Below, piece by piece: positions 8,300 to 17,376 of a DNA stretch of 64,000 nt. The DNA lies in assembly GCF_030407495.1 (NCBI RefSeq), contig NZ_JASDDG010000017.1:22757-86756 (forward strand). Direction: 5' to 3'. Within the stretch, counting starts at the first letter, position 1; every line of letters starts with the position of its first letter. This DNA is from Arthrobacter sp. APC 3897 (GTDB lineage Bacteria > Actinomycetota > Actinomycetes > Actinomycetales > Micrococcaceae). The position numbers and the translations under genes are program-made. The notes under the pieces were generated by a model that saw only the letters and a list, made by a program, of their open reading frames with translations, was not told where the DNA came from and did no database searches.

Positions 8300-9334
8300 G
8301 TGGACTTCCCTCTTAACAGCTCCCTGATCCTGGCCGTCACCGTTGGTCTCTGGCTGCTGTGGGTTGCGCCCTATATTTTCCGCCTTTCGGGCACCGTGCC
8401 GGTGCCGGCCTCCCGCTCAACGGTTGGCCCGGCTCCCTCCTCAACAGCCATCCGCTCTTCCATCTCCGCTGATGGACTGTCCCAGCAGGGAAACACCACC
8501 ATGTACAACGAGTCCACCTCGAACCGCGAATCCGCTGCCCTGCCCGGAAACCATGCACCCCGGACACCGTCCGCGGGTGCACCGCACGGGACCCAGGGTT
8601 CGACGCCGGTTTTCCGCGTGCGTTACGGGCGCACCGCACTGGCCCTCATCGGCGCACTGTCCCTGGCCGCAGTTGTCCTTGGACTGCCGCTGGCCGCATT
8701 CGGCGCGGCTTCGTGGTGGCTGCCGCTGGGCGCAGCCGGTCTGGCTGCAGCCGCGGTCGCCTCGCTTCGTGCCCTCACGGTCCGGGACCGCAGGCGCCGC
8801 ATCGAGGCAGCCTTCCGGGCCGCTATGAGCGCCGGCAGCCGCCAGGCACCGGTGTACGCACCGCAGCCGGAGTACGAGGCAGATGATCCGCAGGAAGTTT
8901 TTACGGAACCCGCCCGGGCGCAGCGGGAAACAGTTCTGTTTGACGCTCAAAGCACCCCGGGCGCCGGCAGCGGATCCGCCGGGACCGGAGCTTCGGCAAA
9001 GACCGCAGTGACCACGGCGCCCGGTGCCGCCGGCCACCCGTTCACAGCAGCGGAACTGCGCAGTGCCGCCCTCAGTTTCGCTGCGGCCTCCGCCCCGCAG
9101 GGTCCTCCGCGTCCGCCGAAAACCTCCGCGACCCCGTGGGAGCCGATTGCAGTGCCCAAGCCGATCTATGTGGAAGCACCCGTGGCCCAGCGTCCGGCAC
9201 CGGAGCCGCTTGTTCCGCCGCGGACTCCCAAGCCTGCCGGCCGCCCGTCCCTCCGTGCCGGGGGTGCCCCCGCTGCCGTTCCCGGGGCGGGCAAAATCAA
9301 TCTCGACGATGTGCTCCAGCGCCGCCGCGCTTAA
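8300..9334 (+). CDS. GlpR/SepX-type divisome membrane protein
   Basis: 344 residues from GTG 8300. One membrane helix lies at the very N-terminus (about residues 7-27), then a long Pro/Ala/Ser-rich cytoplasmic linker, then a pair of helices at about 112-157, then a long disordered proline-rich tail. This layout and the place after galU and rimJ match the receptor of the gephyrin-like protein Glp in corynebacteria (GlpR) and SepX in Streptomyces, which link to FtsZ and cell division. The assignment rests on topology plus synteny, not on a catalytic motif. The expected partner gene glp (moeA-like) is not in the window. Confidence 0.75.
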   Translation: MDFPLNSSLILAVTVGLWLLWVAPYIFRLSGTVPVPASRSTVGPAPSSTAIRSSISADGLSQQGNTTMYNESTSNRESAALPGNHAPRTPSAGAPHGTQGSTPVFRVRYGRTALALIGALSLAAVVLGLPLAAFGAASWWLPLGAAGLAAAAVASLRALTVRDRRRRIEAAFRAAMSAGSRQAPVYAPQPEYEADDPQEVFTEPARAQRETVLFDAQSTPGAGSGSAGTGASAKTAVTTAPGAAGHPFTAAELRSAALSFAAASAPQGPPRPPKTSATPWEPIAVPKPIYVEAPVAQRPAPEPLVPPRTPKPAGRPSLRAGGAPAAVPGAGKINLDDVLQRRRA

Positions 9335-9359
9335 GAAATCGCGTTTGGAAGGTCCGGGC

Positions 9360-10553
9360 ATGTCCGGACCGTTGAAGGCCGTGCTGCGCCCGCTGGGGTT
9401 GGTGCCCGTGGCCTGGCGCCACCTTCGCACCCACCACCGTCCGGGCGCAGGGATCAGCGCCCTCTACCGGGTCCAGACAGAACCCCGCCGCGGGACAGGG
9501 GGCAGCGCGGCCCTGCCCGTGGAACTCCAGGTGGGCGCCACCACCGCAGCACTGACCCCGGAGCAAAGCCTCCGGACAGTGCGGGGCTCCGTGGACGGTA
9601 CGGCAGTGAGGCTCTGGGTCCATCCCCGCGATCCGGTGCTCCCGGGCCTGGCCTGGGCCACCAACCCCGGAGCCGTTGCCCGTGACCTCTTTGATGCCGC
9701 ACCGAACGCCGCGGCATCGTTGACGCTGACGGCATACCGGCCGCTGCGGCGTGCAGTCATCCGCAGCACCTTCGAAGACGCCACTGCCTTCCTCAAAGTC
9801 CTGCAGCCAGGGCAGGCCCCGGGGCTGCGCCGCCGGCTGGAGACGGCTGCAGCCGCGGGGCTTCCGGTACCTGCGCTGCTGGACCTGCCCGCCGGGACCG
9901 TTCCGGAGCCGGACAGCATCCTGGCGCTGGGGGCTCTTCCCGGCCGTTCCCTGCATCAGCACCTGAACGGGTCCCCGGCCGACCTTGATCCGCAGTTGCT
10001 GCTCGATCTCCTCGCGGGACTTCCGACGGACGCCCTCACCTTTCCCCGCAGACCCGCCTGGGCCGAACGAATCGTGGACTACGCAGCCGGAGCCGCCGTC
10101 GCGCTCCCGCAGCGGGAGCAACGGATCACCCGCTCTGCCCGTGAGATCGATGCCGCGGTGAACGGTACTGATCCGGGCCCGCTGGTGCCCGCACACGGTG
10201 ATTTTCACGGCGGCAACATCCTCGTCGACGTCGGCCCGGCCGGGAGCAGGATCAGCGGAATCCTCGATGTGGACGCCCTGGGCCCGGGCCGCCTGGTGGA
10301 TGACCTCGCCTGTTTCGCGGGGCACCTGTTTGTTTTTGCGGCGGTCAACCCGCTGAACCCCGCTTTGCGGTCCTCCGCCGAGCGGTTTGCCCGGGCCTTT
10401 GCCGCCGAAACGGATCCCGCAGCCCTCTACTCCCGGGCGGCAGCCGTGGCTCTGACCCTCGTGGCCGGTGCGGCAGGGCGGGGACCTGAAGCAGCGGAGC
10501 GAACGCTCGCCGCTGCGGAAGACCTTCTGCACCGTTCCCGGGAACGTTACTGA
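9360..10553 (+). CDS. APH-family phosphotransferase (aminoglycoside/small-molecule kinase fold)
   Basis: 397 residues from ATG 9360, preceded by GGAAGG at a good distance; the frame is open further up but inside the glpR-like tail. The C-terminal half carries the Brenner motif HGDFHGGNILVD (about 279-290), with catalytic aspartate and metal-binding asparagine, and the second acidic motif DVDALGPG (about 303). The N-terminal ~200 residues are a divergent lobe without a recognisable substrate motif. Members phosphorylate antibiotics, sugars, choline or maltose-type compounds; the substrate here is not known. It lies 25 bases after the glpR-like gene and before a sugar-kinase gene, so it is probably in the same operon. 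Confidence 0.8.
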   Translation: MSGPLKAVLRPLGLVPVAWRHLRTHHRPGAGISALYRVQTEPRRGTGGSAALPVELQVGATTAALTPEQSLRTVRGSVDGTAVRLWVHPRDPVLPGLAWATNPGAVARDLFDAAPNAAASLTLTAYRPLRRAVIRSTFEDATAFLKVLQPGQAPGLRRRLETAAAAGLPVPALLDLPAGTVPEPDSILALGALPGRSLHQHLNGSPADLDPQLLLDLLAGLPTDALTFPRRPAWAERIVDYAAGAAVALPQREQRITRSAREIDAAVNGTDPGPLVPAHGDFHGGNILVDVGPAGSRISGILDVDALGPGRLVDDLACFAGHLFVFAAVNPLNPALRSSAERFARAFAAETDPAALYSRAAAVALTLVAGAAGRGPEAAERTLAAAEDLLHRSRERY

Positions 10554-10610
10554 CGCACCGAAACTGCTCCGGACGTGCCGGTTGCCGCTGCAGGAAAGTA
10601 GGGTGGACAG

Positions 10611-11537
10611 ATGGACACTATCCACGGAACCCAAGGCGGAGGTTCCGGCCAGATCACCATTGGGCTGGACATTGGCGGAACCAAAACCCGGGGGCTGCTC
10701 CTCATCGACGGGGTTCCCTCCGGTGAAGCGGTAAGCGGAAGCGCCAATGTCCAGAACGTTACTCGCGCGCAGGCTGCTGCCAGCCTCGCTGAAATCTTCA
10801 CCGCCCTCGGCACCGCCACGGTTGACCGCGTGATCGCCGGTTCCGGCGGCGTCGACACTGCAGACGACGCCGCTGCGCTTGGGGCGCTGATCAGCCCGTA
10901 TGCTCCGGACGCAACGGTGGACGTCATCCATGACACCCGCCTGGTCCTGGCGGCGGGACAGACGCCGGCCGGCGTCGCTCTGATTGCCGGTACCGGCTCC
11001 GTGGCGTGGGGGATCAACCCCGCCGGGGACGAAGCCCGCTGCGGCGGCTGGGGCTATCTTCTGGGAGACGAGGGAAGCGCCTACTGGATGGGACGAGAAG
11101 CAGTCCGCCATACGCTGCGCCGATTCAACCTCGGCGAGCAGCCGGATGAGCTGTCCGCAGCGCTCATGGCCGCCTGCTCCGTGACCGATCCCGAGCAGCT
11201 CATCGCCAGGTTCCACGCCGCCGACACCGGACGCCGGTACTGGGCCTCGAAGGCCGCTGTGGTCTTCGACGCCGTTCATCAGGGAAACGCCGCCGCCGCC
11301 GAGATTGTGGCCGCAGCCGCACGCCGCCTCGGCGGGCTGGCTGCGGACACCGCCCGTTTGCTGGACATCTCCGGGCCCGTGGTGGTCGGCGGTGGTCTTG
11401 GCATGAACCAGCCGCTGCTTCAGGACCTGCTGCGGCAGGACCTGGAACGCGCAGGACTGACCGGCATCCGTTTCCTGGACCAGGACCCGGTGTACGGCGT
11501 GCGGTATTTGGTTGAACAGGATGTCCGGCGTGGCTGA
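10611..11537 (+). CDS. N-acetylglucosamine-kinase-like ATPase (BadF/BadG/BcrA/BcrD family)
   Basis: 308 residues. The N-terminal phosphate-1 motif DIGGTKTRG (about 19-27), the adenosine-region GTGSVAWG (about 126), the conserved GGWGYLLGDEGSAY and the phosphate-2-like VVVGGGLG near residue 258 mark an ASKHA-fold sugar kinase of the GlcNAc/glucosamine kinase group. It would phosphorylate amino sugars recovered from cell wall or chitin. A GTAGGGTGGA ribosome site precedes ATG 10611. The NUDIX gene begins inside its last codons, so the two are co-translated. Confidence 0.85.
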   Translation: MDTIHGTQGGGSGQITIGLDIGGTKTRGLLLIDGVPSGEAVSGSANVQNVTRAQAAASLAEIFTALGTATVDRVIAGSGGVDTADDAAALGALISPYAPDATVDVIHDTRLVLAAGQTPAGVALIAGTGSVAWGINPAGDEARCGGWGYLLGDEGSAYWMGREAVRHTLRRFNLGEQPDELSAALMAACSVTDPEQLIARFHAADTGRRYWASKAAVVFDAVHQGNAAAAEIVAAAARRLGGLAADTARLLDISGPVVVGGGLGMNQPLLQDLLRQDLERAGLTGIRFLDQDPVYGVRYLVEQDVRRG

Positions 11538-11982
11538 AAGTTTCGACACCCGAGTGGCCGCCTACGCCGTCATCATCCGCAACGGCAGCATCCTTCTCTC
11601 GCACTGGCGTGACCACGGGTACTCCGGCTGGACCCTGCCCGGCGGGGGACTTGAGGTGCGCGAGGACGCGCCCGCCGCCGTCGTGCGGGAAGTCCGCGAG
11701 GAGACCGGCTATATTGTGGAACCCGGGGAGCTGCTGGGGGTAGACAGTATCTTCATTGAACCGGAGCACCGGTTCCCGGGCCAGAGCCGAAACCTGCTGC
11801 ACGCACTGCGGATCATCTACCGTGCCCGTGTCCTGTCAGGAACACTGACCCACGAGCTGGACGGCAGCACCGACGAGGCGGCCTGGGTGCCGCTGGACCG
11901 TGTACCGGAGCTGGGGCCGACCCCTCTGGTGCAGGCAGGGCTGAAGCTGGCAGCCATCCGCACGCCTGTCCGTTCCGAATGA
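11521..11982 (+). CDS. NUDIX hydrolase
   Basis: 153 residues from ATG 11521; GTG 11530 with AGGA 7 bases upstream is an equally good start. The complete NUDIX box G-x5-E-x7-REVREETGY lies at about residues 41-64, preceded by WTLPGGG. Such enzymes hydrolyse nucleoside diphosphates linked to another group, removing oxidised nucleotides or sugar nucleotides. The start overlaps the end of the kinase gene. The substrate cannot be read from the sequence; the kinase context hints at a sugar or nucleotide by-product. Confidence 0.9.
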   Translation: MSGVAESFDTRVAAYAVIIRNGSILLSHWRDHGYSGWTLPGGGLEVREDAPAAVVREVREETGYIVEPGELLGVDSIFIEPEHRFPGQSRNLLHALRIIYRARVLSGTLTHELDGSTDEAAWVPLDRVPELGPTPLVQAGLKLAAIRTPVRSE

Positions 11983-12097
11983 TCTGCTGGACTACATCCA
12001 CCGGGTGTCCTACCGTGAACACACGTCAGGACGGCCCATCTGCGGAACCCCCGCAGCCACAGGCGGGACTCCCGCACCAAAAACGGAAGGTTTCCCC

Positions 12098-13240
12098 ATG
12101 ACCCTGCCGGACTCCGCCCCGCGGGCCGCCGAACCGATGATCACCTTCCGCGGTGTCACCAAGTCCTTTGCCGGCTCGCCGTCGCCCGCCGTGGAGAACC
12201 TGAGCATGGACATCTCCCGCGGTGCCGTCACCGTCTTTGTTGGACCCTCCGGCTGCGGAAAGACAACGTCCCTGCGCATGATCAACCGCATGGTGGAACC
12301 CACGTCAGGGACCATCACGGTGGACGGCGACGACGTCAGCGGGGTGAAGGCTCCGCGGCTCAGGCGGTCCATGGGATACGTCATGCAGTCTGCGGGCCTG
12401 ATGCCGCACCGCACCGTGCTGGACAACGTGGCAACCGTTCCCCGCCTCAACGGGCAGTCCAAGGACGCTGCCCGGAAGCGTGCCGCGGAACTGCTCGACG
12501 TCGTCGGACTGGCGTCAACGATGGGCGGGCGGTACCCGGCCCAGCTTTCGGGCGGACAGCAGCAGCGGGTGGGTGTAGCCCGTGCGCTCGCCGCCGATCC
12601 TCCCGTGCTGCTCATGGATGAGCCCTTCAGCGCCGTGGACCCGGTGGTGCGTGCCGAACTGCAGCAGGAACTGCTGCGCCTGCAGCGGGACCTGGCAAAA
12701 ACCATCGTCTTCGTCACCCATGACATTGATGAAGCAACCATCCTGGGAGACAAAGTTGCGGTTTTCGGTGCGGGCGGACGGCTGGCACAGTACGCGGCAC
12801 CCGAAGAGATCCTGCGCGCACCGGTGGATGACTTTGTGGCCGGCTTCGTGGGGCGGGACCGGGGATTCCGGCATCTTTCCTTCCAAGCCGGACACGGCGT
12901 GCCGCTGCATCCGGTGCAGCTCCTGACCCCCGCCCAGCTGGCGAATCCCGCGGCCGCCGTGGAAGGGAACTGGGCGCTCGCGGTCGACGACGGCGGGCGG
13001 CCGCTGGGCTGGGTGCCGGCCTCCCGCCGGAACTCGGTCACTGCTCCGGAGCAGCTGGTTCCGGGAGGATCGCTCTACCGTGAGGGGGAGACCCTGCGCC
13101 AGGCCCTCGACGCCGCACTGTCCTCGCCCGCGGGACTCGGCGTGGCCGTGGACGGAGAAAACCGTGTCACGGGAACCATTCGGGCAGCAGAGGTGCTGGA
13201 CCTCATCGAACAGGCCAGGCTGCAGCGGAGCGCGGGCTGA
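12098..13240 (+). CDS. Osmoprotectant (glycine betaine/choline-type) ABC transporter ATP-binding protein
   Basis: 380 residues from ATG 12098, with GGAAGG upstream. Walker A GPSGCGKTT is at 49-57, the signature LSGGQQQR at ~151-158, Walker B VLLMDEPFSAVD at ~169-180 and the switch histidine in FVTHD. Beyond ~250 residues the protein continues into a CBS-like regulatory tail (WALAVDD, then LGVAVDGENRVTGTI), as in OpuCA/ProV-type ATPases that sense ionic strength. It is the first gene of a four-gene operon: the next permease starts one base after its stop. The ligand is inferred from the family of the binding protein at 14.8 kb. Confidence 0.92.
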   Translation: MTLPDSAPRAAEPMITFRGVTKSFAGSPSPAVENLSMDISRGAVTVFVGPSGCGKTTSLRMINRMVEPTSGTITVDGDDVSGVKAPRLRRSMGYVMQSAGLMPHRTVLDNVATVPRLNGQSKDAARKRAAELLDVVGLASTMGGRYPAQLSGGQQQRVGVARALAADPPVLLMDEPFSAVDPVVRAELQQELLRLQRDLAKTIVFVTHDIDEATILGDKVAVFGAGGRLAQYAAPEEILRAPVDDFVAGFVGRDRGFRHLSFQAGHGVPLHPVQLLTPAQLANPAAAVEGNWALAVDDGGRPLGWVPASRRNSVTAPEQLVPGGSLYREGETLRQALDAALSSPAGLGVAVDGENRVTGTIRAAEVLDLIEQARLQRSAG

Positions 13241-13241
13241 C

Positions 13242-14012
13242 ATGGAATGGTTCCTCTCCCACACGGACCAGGTGTTCCGGCTGACCGGACTGCACCTGTA
13301 CCAGTCCATCGTGCCGCTGGTCCTGGGTATCCTCATAGCGGTGCCGCTGGCAGCGCTGGTCCGCAACAGCAGCCGTGTCCGCGGCACCATCCTTGCCGCC
13401 GGATCGCTGCTCTACACGATTCCGTCCCTGGCACTGTTCGTGACGCTGCCGGCCATCCTCGGAACCCGAATCCTGGACATCAGCAACATCATCATTGCGC
13501 TAACCATCTACGCCGTCGCGCTCATGCTGCGCGTGGCCGTTGATGCCTTCGACTCCGTGGATGACGGCGTCCGGCAGGCCGCCGTGGCCATGGGGTACAG
13601 GCCGTTGCGCCGCTTCCTCACCGTGGACCTGCCGCTGTCCGTGCCGGTCCTGATTGCCGGGCTGCGCGTGGTGTCGGTCAGCAACATCTCCATGGTCAGC
13701 GTGGGAGCCCTCATCGGAGTGGAGAACCTGGGCTTCTTCTTCCGGGACGGCCTGCGGCGCTACTTCATCACCGAAATTGTGGTGGGCATTGTTGCCACCC
13801 TGGTCCTGGCCTTCCTGATGGACCTGGTGTTTGTCCTGCTGCAGCGTGCGCTGACGCCCTGGCTGCGCGCGGGCCGGGTATCGGCAGCCTCCCCGGGTCT
13901 GTTCGGGCTGCGCCGGCGCAGGCGGGGCAGCACGTCCGCGGCCGCCCCCGCAGACGCGGCCCCGGGCGGCATCCCGGTTGCGGCACCCGACGTCGCCGTG
14001 AAGGGGGCATAG
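13242..14012 (+). CDS. Osmoprotectant ABC transporter permease (first)
   Basis: 256 residues from ATG 13242, one base after the ATPase stop. About six membrane helices are visible, and the EAA-type loop reads AVAMGYRPLRRFLTVDLPLSVPVLIAGL in pieces between residues ~105 and 140. The topology and VGALIGVENLG motif are those of OpuCB/OpuCD permeases. The C-terminal ~50 residues form a basic then Ala/Pro-rich cytoplasmic tail. It should pair with the second permease encoded 4 bases downstream. Confidence 0.92.
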   Translation: MEWFLSHTDQVFRLTGLHLYQSIVPLVLGILIAVPLAALVRNSSRVRGTILAAGSLLYTIPSLALFVTLPAILGTRILDISNIIIALTIYAVALMLRVAVDAFDSVDDGVRQAAVAMGYRPLRRFLTVDLPLSVPVLIAGLRVVSVSNISMVSVGALIGVENLGFFFRDGLRRYFITEIVVGIVATLVLAFLMDLVFVLLQRALTPWLRAGRVSAASPGLFGLRRRRRGSTSAAAPADAAPGGIPVAAPDVAVKGA

Positions 14013-14016
14013 TCCC

Positions 14017-14811
14017 ATGCCCGTGACGATTCCCCGCACCGAGTACACCTCCACCAATGCCCTGGGCCAGGGCTGGGAATGGCTGACTGATCCCGCAAAC
14101 TGGACCGGGGCCGCCGGAATTCCCATCCGCACCCTGGAACACCTGCAGTACACCGGCCTGACGCTGCTGATCGCCGCGGCCATTTCGGTGCCGATCGGCT
14201 TGTTCATCGGGCACACCGGACGCGGCCAGCTGGCCGTGGTGACCATCTCCGGACTGCTCCGTGCCCTGCCGACCCTGGGCATGCTGACCCTCTTTGTGCT
14301 CCTGGCAGGCCTGGGCCTCATGCCGCCCATCTGGGCCCTGGTCCTGCTGGCGGTACCGCCGCTGCTCGCAGGTACGTATTCCGGGATTGCCGCCGTGGAC
14401 CGCAGCATCGTGGACTCGGCGCGCAGCATGGGCATGACGGAACTGCAGATCCTGCTCCGGGTGGAGATCCCAAACGGGCTGAAGGTCCTGTTCGGCGGCC
14501 TGAGGGGTGCCACGCTGCAGGTGGTGGCCACCGCCGCAGTAGTAGCCACCATCAATCTTGGCGGACTTGGACGGTACCTGATCGACGGACTGGCCGTCGG
14601 TGACTACGGCAGGGTCTTCGGGGGTGCGGTCATCATCGCTTTGCTGGCGCTTGCCGTGGATGCCGTGATTGCGCTGGCCGCACGGCTTTTGATTTCACCC
14701 GGGCTGCAGAAGGGCCGCACAGCCGCGGCCGGTACCGCAGCCCCAACCTCAACCACACCCACCGGCGGCGGCGGATTAGCTGTTGCCGGCTCACAAGGAG
14801 GAAAACAATGA
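14017..14811 (+). CDS. Osmoprotectant ABC transporter permease (second)
   Basis: 264 residues. It carries the binding-protein-dependent permease fold: PIGLFIGHTGRGQ, LLRALPTLGMLTLF and the EAA loop SARSMGMTELQILLRVEIPNG are present, with about five to six helices and the NLGGLGRYLIDGL motif. The N-terminal ~30 residues are soluble, and the C-terminal ~35 residues are a Thr/Gly-rich tail. Its stop codon overlaps the start of the binding-protein gene (ATGA), indicating coupled translation. Confidence 0.92.
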   Translation: MPVTIPRTEYTSTNALGQGWEWLTDPANWTGAAGIPIRTLEHLQYTGLTLLIAAAISVPIGLFIGHTGRGQLAVVTISGLLRALPTLGMLTLFVLLAGLGLMPPIWALVLLAVPPLLAGTYSGIAAVDRSIVDSARSMGMTELQILLRVEIPNGLKVLFGGLRGATLQVVATAAVVATINLGGLGRYLIDGLAVGDYGRVFGGAVIIALLALAVDAVIALAARLLISPGLQKGRTAAAGTAAPTSTTPTGGGGLAVAGSQGGKQ

Positions 14812-15770
14812 CGCAGCACAAGCGCCGGATCGCCCGGCCCAGAGGACTGACCGTTCTGGCCGGAGGCATCACGCTGGCTCTCGGACTGGCGGGCTGCAGC
14901 GGCGGCGGAGGTGACCCGCTGGCCTCGGAATCGCCGTCGGAAAGCGCTGCGTCCGGCGCTGCCGAAACCATTGTGGTGGGCTCCGCGGACTTTCCTGAAT
15001 CCAGCACCTTGGCGGAGATCTATGCCGGTGCGCTGAACGGCGCCGGCATTCCCGCTGAAACCAAGCTTGGCATCGGCTCACGCGAGGTCTACCTCCCCGC
15101 GCTGGAAGACGGATCCATTGACCTGATCCCGGAATACTCCGGAGCACTGCTGGTGGGGGTGGACCCGGACACCGAACTGGTGGACGCCGGTGAAATTGTT
15201 GATGCGCTGCCCGATGCCCTGCCCGAGGGGCTGGTGATCCTTGAGCCTTCCGACGCGGAAAACAAGGATGCCATGGTGGTCACCAAGGCCACCGCCGAGA
15301 AGTACTCGCTGGAGAGCATCGAGGATCTGGCCGAGGTCTGCGACCAGCTGACCCTGGCCGCTCCGGCCGAGTTTGCAGAGCGTGCCCAGGGCCTGGCCGG
15401 GCTCAAGGACAAGTACGGCTGCGAGTTCAAGGAATTCACGCCGATCGGTGACAGCGGCGGGCCGTTGACCGTGGACGCCCTGCTCAAGGACGACGTTCAG
15501 GTTGCCGATATCTACACCACCACACCGGCCATTGAAGAAAATGACCTGGTGGTGCTGGAGGACCCCAAGCAGAACTGGCCCGCCCAGCAGGTGGTTCCGC
15601 TGGCCTCCTCGCAGGCCGTCAATGACCAGGCTGCGGAAGTACTGAACAAGGTGTCCGCGGAATTGACCACCGAGGACCTGATCGAGCTGAACCAGGCGGT
15701 CAGCGGGGACCAGAAGATGGATCCCAGTGAGGCGGCCCGCATGTGGCTGGAGGAAAAGGGCTTCGCCTAA
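14808..15770 (+). CDS. Osmoprotectant ABC transporter substrate-binding lipoprotein
   Basis: 320 residues. A basic start, hydrophobic segment and lipobox LAGC (Cys30) show export and lipid anchoring. The mature part begins with a Ser/Gly/Glu-rich linker and then matches the OpuAC/QAT family: VGSADFPESSTLAEIYAGAL, IGSREVYLPALEDG and IPEYSGALL. Family members bind glycine betaine, carnitine, choline or related quaternary amines; the exact ligand is not predictable here. AAGGAGG precedes ATG 14808. It is the last gene of the operon; a hairpin follows. Confidence 0.92.
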   Translation: MTQHKRRIARPRGLTVLAGGITLALGLAGCSGGGGDPLASESPSESAASGAAETIVVGSADFPESSTLAEIYAGALNGAGIPAETKLGIGSREVYLPALEDGSIDLIPEYSGALLVGVDPDTELVDAGEIVDALPDALPEGLVILEPSDAENKDAMVVTKATAEKYSLESIEDLAEVCDQLTLAAPAEFAERAQGLAGLKDKYGCEFKEFTPIGDSGGPLTVDALLKDDVQVADIYTTTPAIEENDLVVLEDPKQNWPAQQVVPLASSQAVNDQAAEVLNKVSAELTTEDLIELNQAVSGDQKMDPSEAARMWLEEKGFA

Positions 15771-15804
15771 CCGTCGCCTAACCTTCGCCTCAGACGCCTT
15801 TGCC

Positions 15805-15844
15805 GGGACCCCTTTTCCGCTTCACATGTGCGGGGAGGGGTCCC
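15805..15844 (+). terminator. Hairpin terminator after the osmoprotectant operon
   Basis: GGGACCCC (15805-15812) pairs with GGGGTCCC (15837-15844), with an inner CCGC/GCGG extension. No U tract follows. It ends 21 bases before the next start. Confidence 0.55.
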
Positions 15845-15865
15845 TGCCTGTGGCACGATGTTTTT

Positions 15866-17083
15866 ATGGCCGAATTCAAGCAGTCCCACAAGCTCCACAA
15901 CGTTCTCTATGACATCCGTGGGCCGTTGCTCGAGCATGCACAGCGCATGGAGGCAGCCGGTCAGCGGATTCTGAAGCTGAACATCGGCAACCCCGCTCCC
16001 TTCGGTTTCGAGGCGCCGGAAGCCATTTTGGTGGACATGATGCGCCACCTGCCGAAGGCCCAGGGATACAGCGATTCCCGCGGCATTTTCTCGGCCCGCA
16101 CCGCCGTCGTCCAGTACTACCAAAGCCGCGGCATCCAGAACATCGACGTGGACGACGTCTACCTCGGCAACGGCGTGAGCGAACTGATTACGCTCTCGCT
16201 CCAGGCACTGCTGAACAACGGTGATGAGATCCTGGTGCCGGCACCGGACTATCCGCTGTGGACCGCCTCGGTTTCACTGGCCGGCGGCACCGCAGTGCAC
16301 TACATGTGCGACGAGGATCAGCACTGGTGGCCCGACGTTGAGGACATCGAAGCGAAGATCACCGACCGGACCAAGGGGATTGTCCTGATCAACCCCAACA
16401 ACCCCACCGGTGCGGTGTATCCGGAGCACATCGTCAAGGCGATCGTGGATCTGGCCCGCAAACACGGGCTGATCATCTTCTCGGACGAAATCTACGAAAA
16501 GATCCTGTACGACGACGCCGTGCACGTGAACTCAGCCACCGTCACCGGCGAGGACGTCCTGTGCCTGACCTTCAGCGGCCTGTCCAAGGCGTACCGGATT
16601 GCCGGCTACCGAAGCGGCTGGATGGCCATCTCCGGACCGAAGCATGAGGCCCAGGACTACATCGAGGGCATCAACCTCCTTGCCAACATGCGTCTGTGCG
16701 CCAATGTTCCGGCCCAGCACGCCATCCAAACCGCGTTGGGCGGCTACCAGAGCATCAATGACCTGATCCTGCCCGGCGGCAGGCTCAAGGCGCAGCGCGA
16801 CCTGGCCCACAAGATGCTCAATGACATTCCCGGTGTGAGCTGTGAGCTGTCCATGGGTGCCCTGTACCTGTTCCCGAAGCTGGACCCGGAGGTTTATCCG
16901 ATCGCCAGCGACGAACAGTTTGCCCTGGACCTGCTCAAGCAGCAGAAGATCCTGATTTCAGTGGGCACAGCCTTCAACTGGGTGCGGCCGGACCATTTCC
17001 GGATGGTGACGCTGCCCAACGTGGATGACATTGAGGACGCCATGATCCGGCTCGCGGAGTTCCTGAGCACCTACAAGCAGTAG
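15866..17083 (+). CDS. alaA: Alanine-type (pyruvate-glutamate) aminotransferase, AlaA family
   Basis: 405 residues, the same length as E. coli AlaA. This PLP enzyme makes alanine from pyruvate and glutamate. The stretches YDIRGP near the N-terminus, LNIGNPAPFGF, VPAPDYPLWT, INPNNPTGAVY, the SDEIYEKILYDD region and GLSKAYRIAGYRSGW with the PLP-binding lysine near residue 240 all match the AlaA subgroup closely. ATG 15866 aligns with the family start. It converges on xseB with only two bases between the stop codons. Confidence 0.93.
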   Translation: MAEFKQSHKLHNVLYDIRGPLLEHAQRMEAAGQRILKLNIGNPAPFGFEAPEAILVDMMRHLPKAQGYSDSRGIFSARTAVVQYYQSRGIQNIDVDDVYLGNGVSELITLSLQALLNNGDEILVPAPDYPLWTASVSLAGGTAVHYMCDEDQHWWPDVEDIEAKITDRTKGIVLINPNNPTGAVYPEHIVKAIVDLARKHGLIIFSDEIYEKILYDDAVHVNSATVTGEDVLCLTFSGLSKAYRIAGYRSGWMAISGPKHEAQDYIEGINLLANMRLCANVPAQHAIQTALGGYQSINDLILPGGRLKAQRDLAHKMLNDIPGVSCELSMGALYLFPKLDPEVYPIASDEQFALDLLKQQKILISVGTAFNWVRPDHFRMVTLPNVDDIEDAMIRLAEFLSTYKQ

Positions 17084-17085
17084 GG

Positions 17086-17325
17086 CTACTCGGCCTGCGC
17101 CTGTTCGCGGGCGGCATCGAGACGGCGGCGGGCACCTTCCAGCCAGGATTCGCAACGGCTGGCAAGCTGCTCGCCGCGCTCCCAGAGGGCCAGTGATTCC
17201 TCCAGTGAGGCGCCTCCTGTTTCAAGCCGGCCAACCACGGAAACCAGTTCGTCCCGGGCCTGCTCGTAGCTCATGGCTTCAATGTCTGCCGGGATGGTGG
17301 ATGCTTCGTTTGCTGCGGAGTTCAT
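17086..17325 (-). CDS. xseB: Exodeoxyribonuclease VII small subunit
   Basis: 79 residues. Together with XseA it forms an enzyme that degrades single-stranded DNA from both ends, in repair and recombination. The family core is [20 protein letters not shown] followed by [16 protein letters not shown]; two helices with an alanine/glutamate-rich C-terminus. It is encoded 51 bases downstream of xseA on the same strand. The 3' end nearly touches that of the aminotransferase gene. Confidence 0.95.
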   Translation of the reverse strand: MNSAANEASTIPADIEAMSYEQARDELVSVVGRLETGGASLEESLALWERGEQLASRCESWLEGARRRLDAAREQAQAE

Positions 17326-17376
17326 CTGCGGGTCTTCTTTCGATTGGAGCGTCTAATTCTGGTGGTGAAACCGGGG

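Noticed and set aside
9297..11549. A 750-codon open frame opposite the phosphotransferase and kinase genes
   Set aside because: It spans two well-supported genes on the other strand; its protein is a Gly/Arg-rich shadow without domains.
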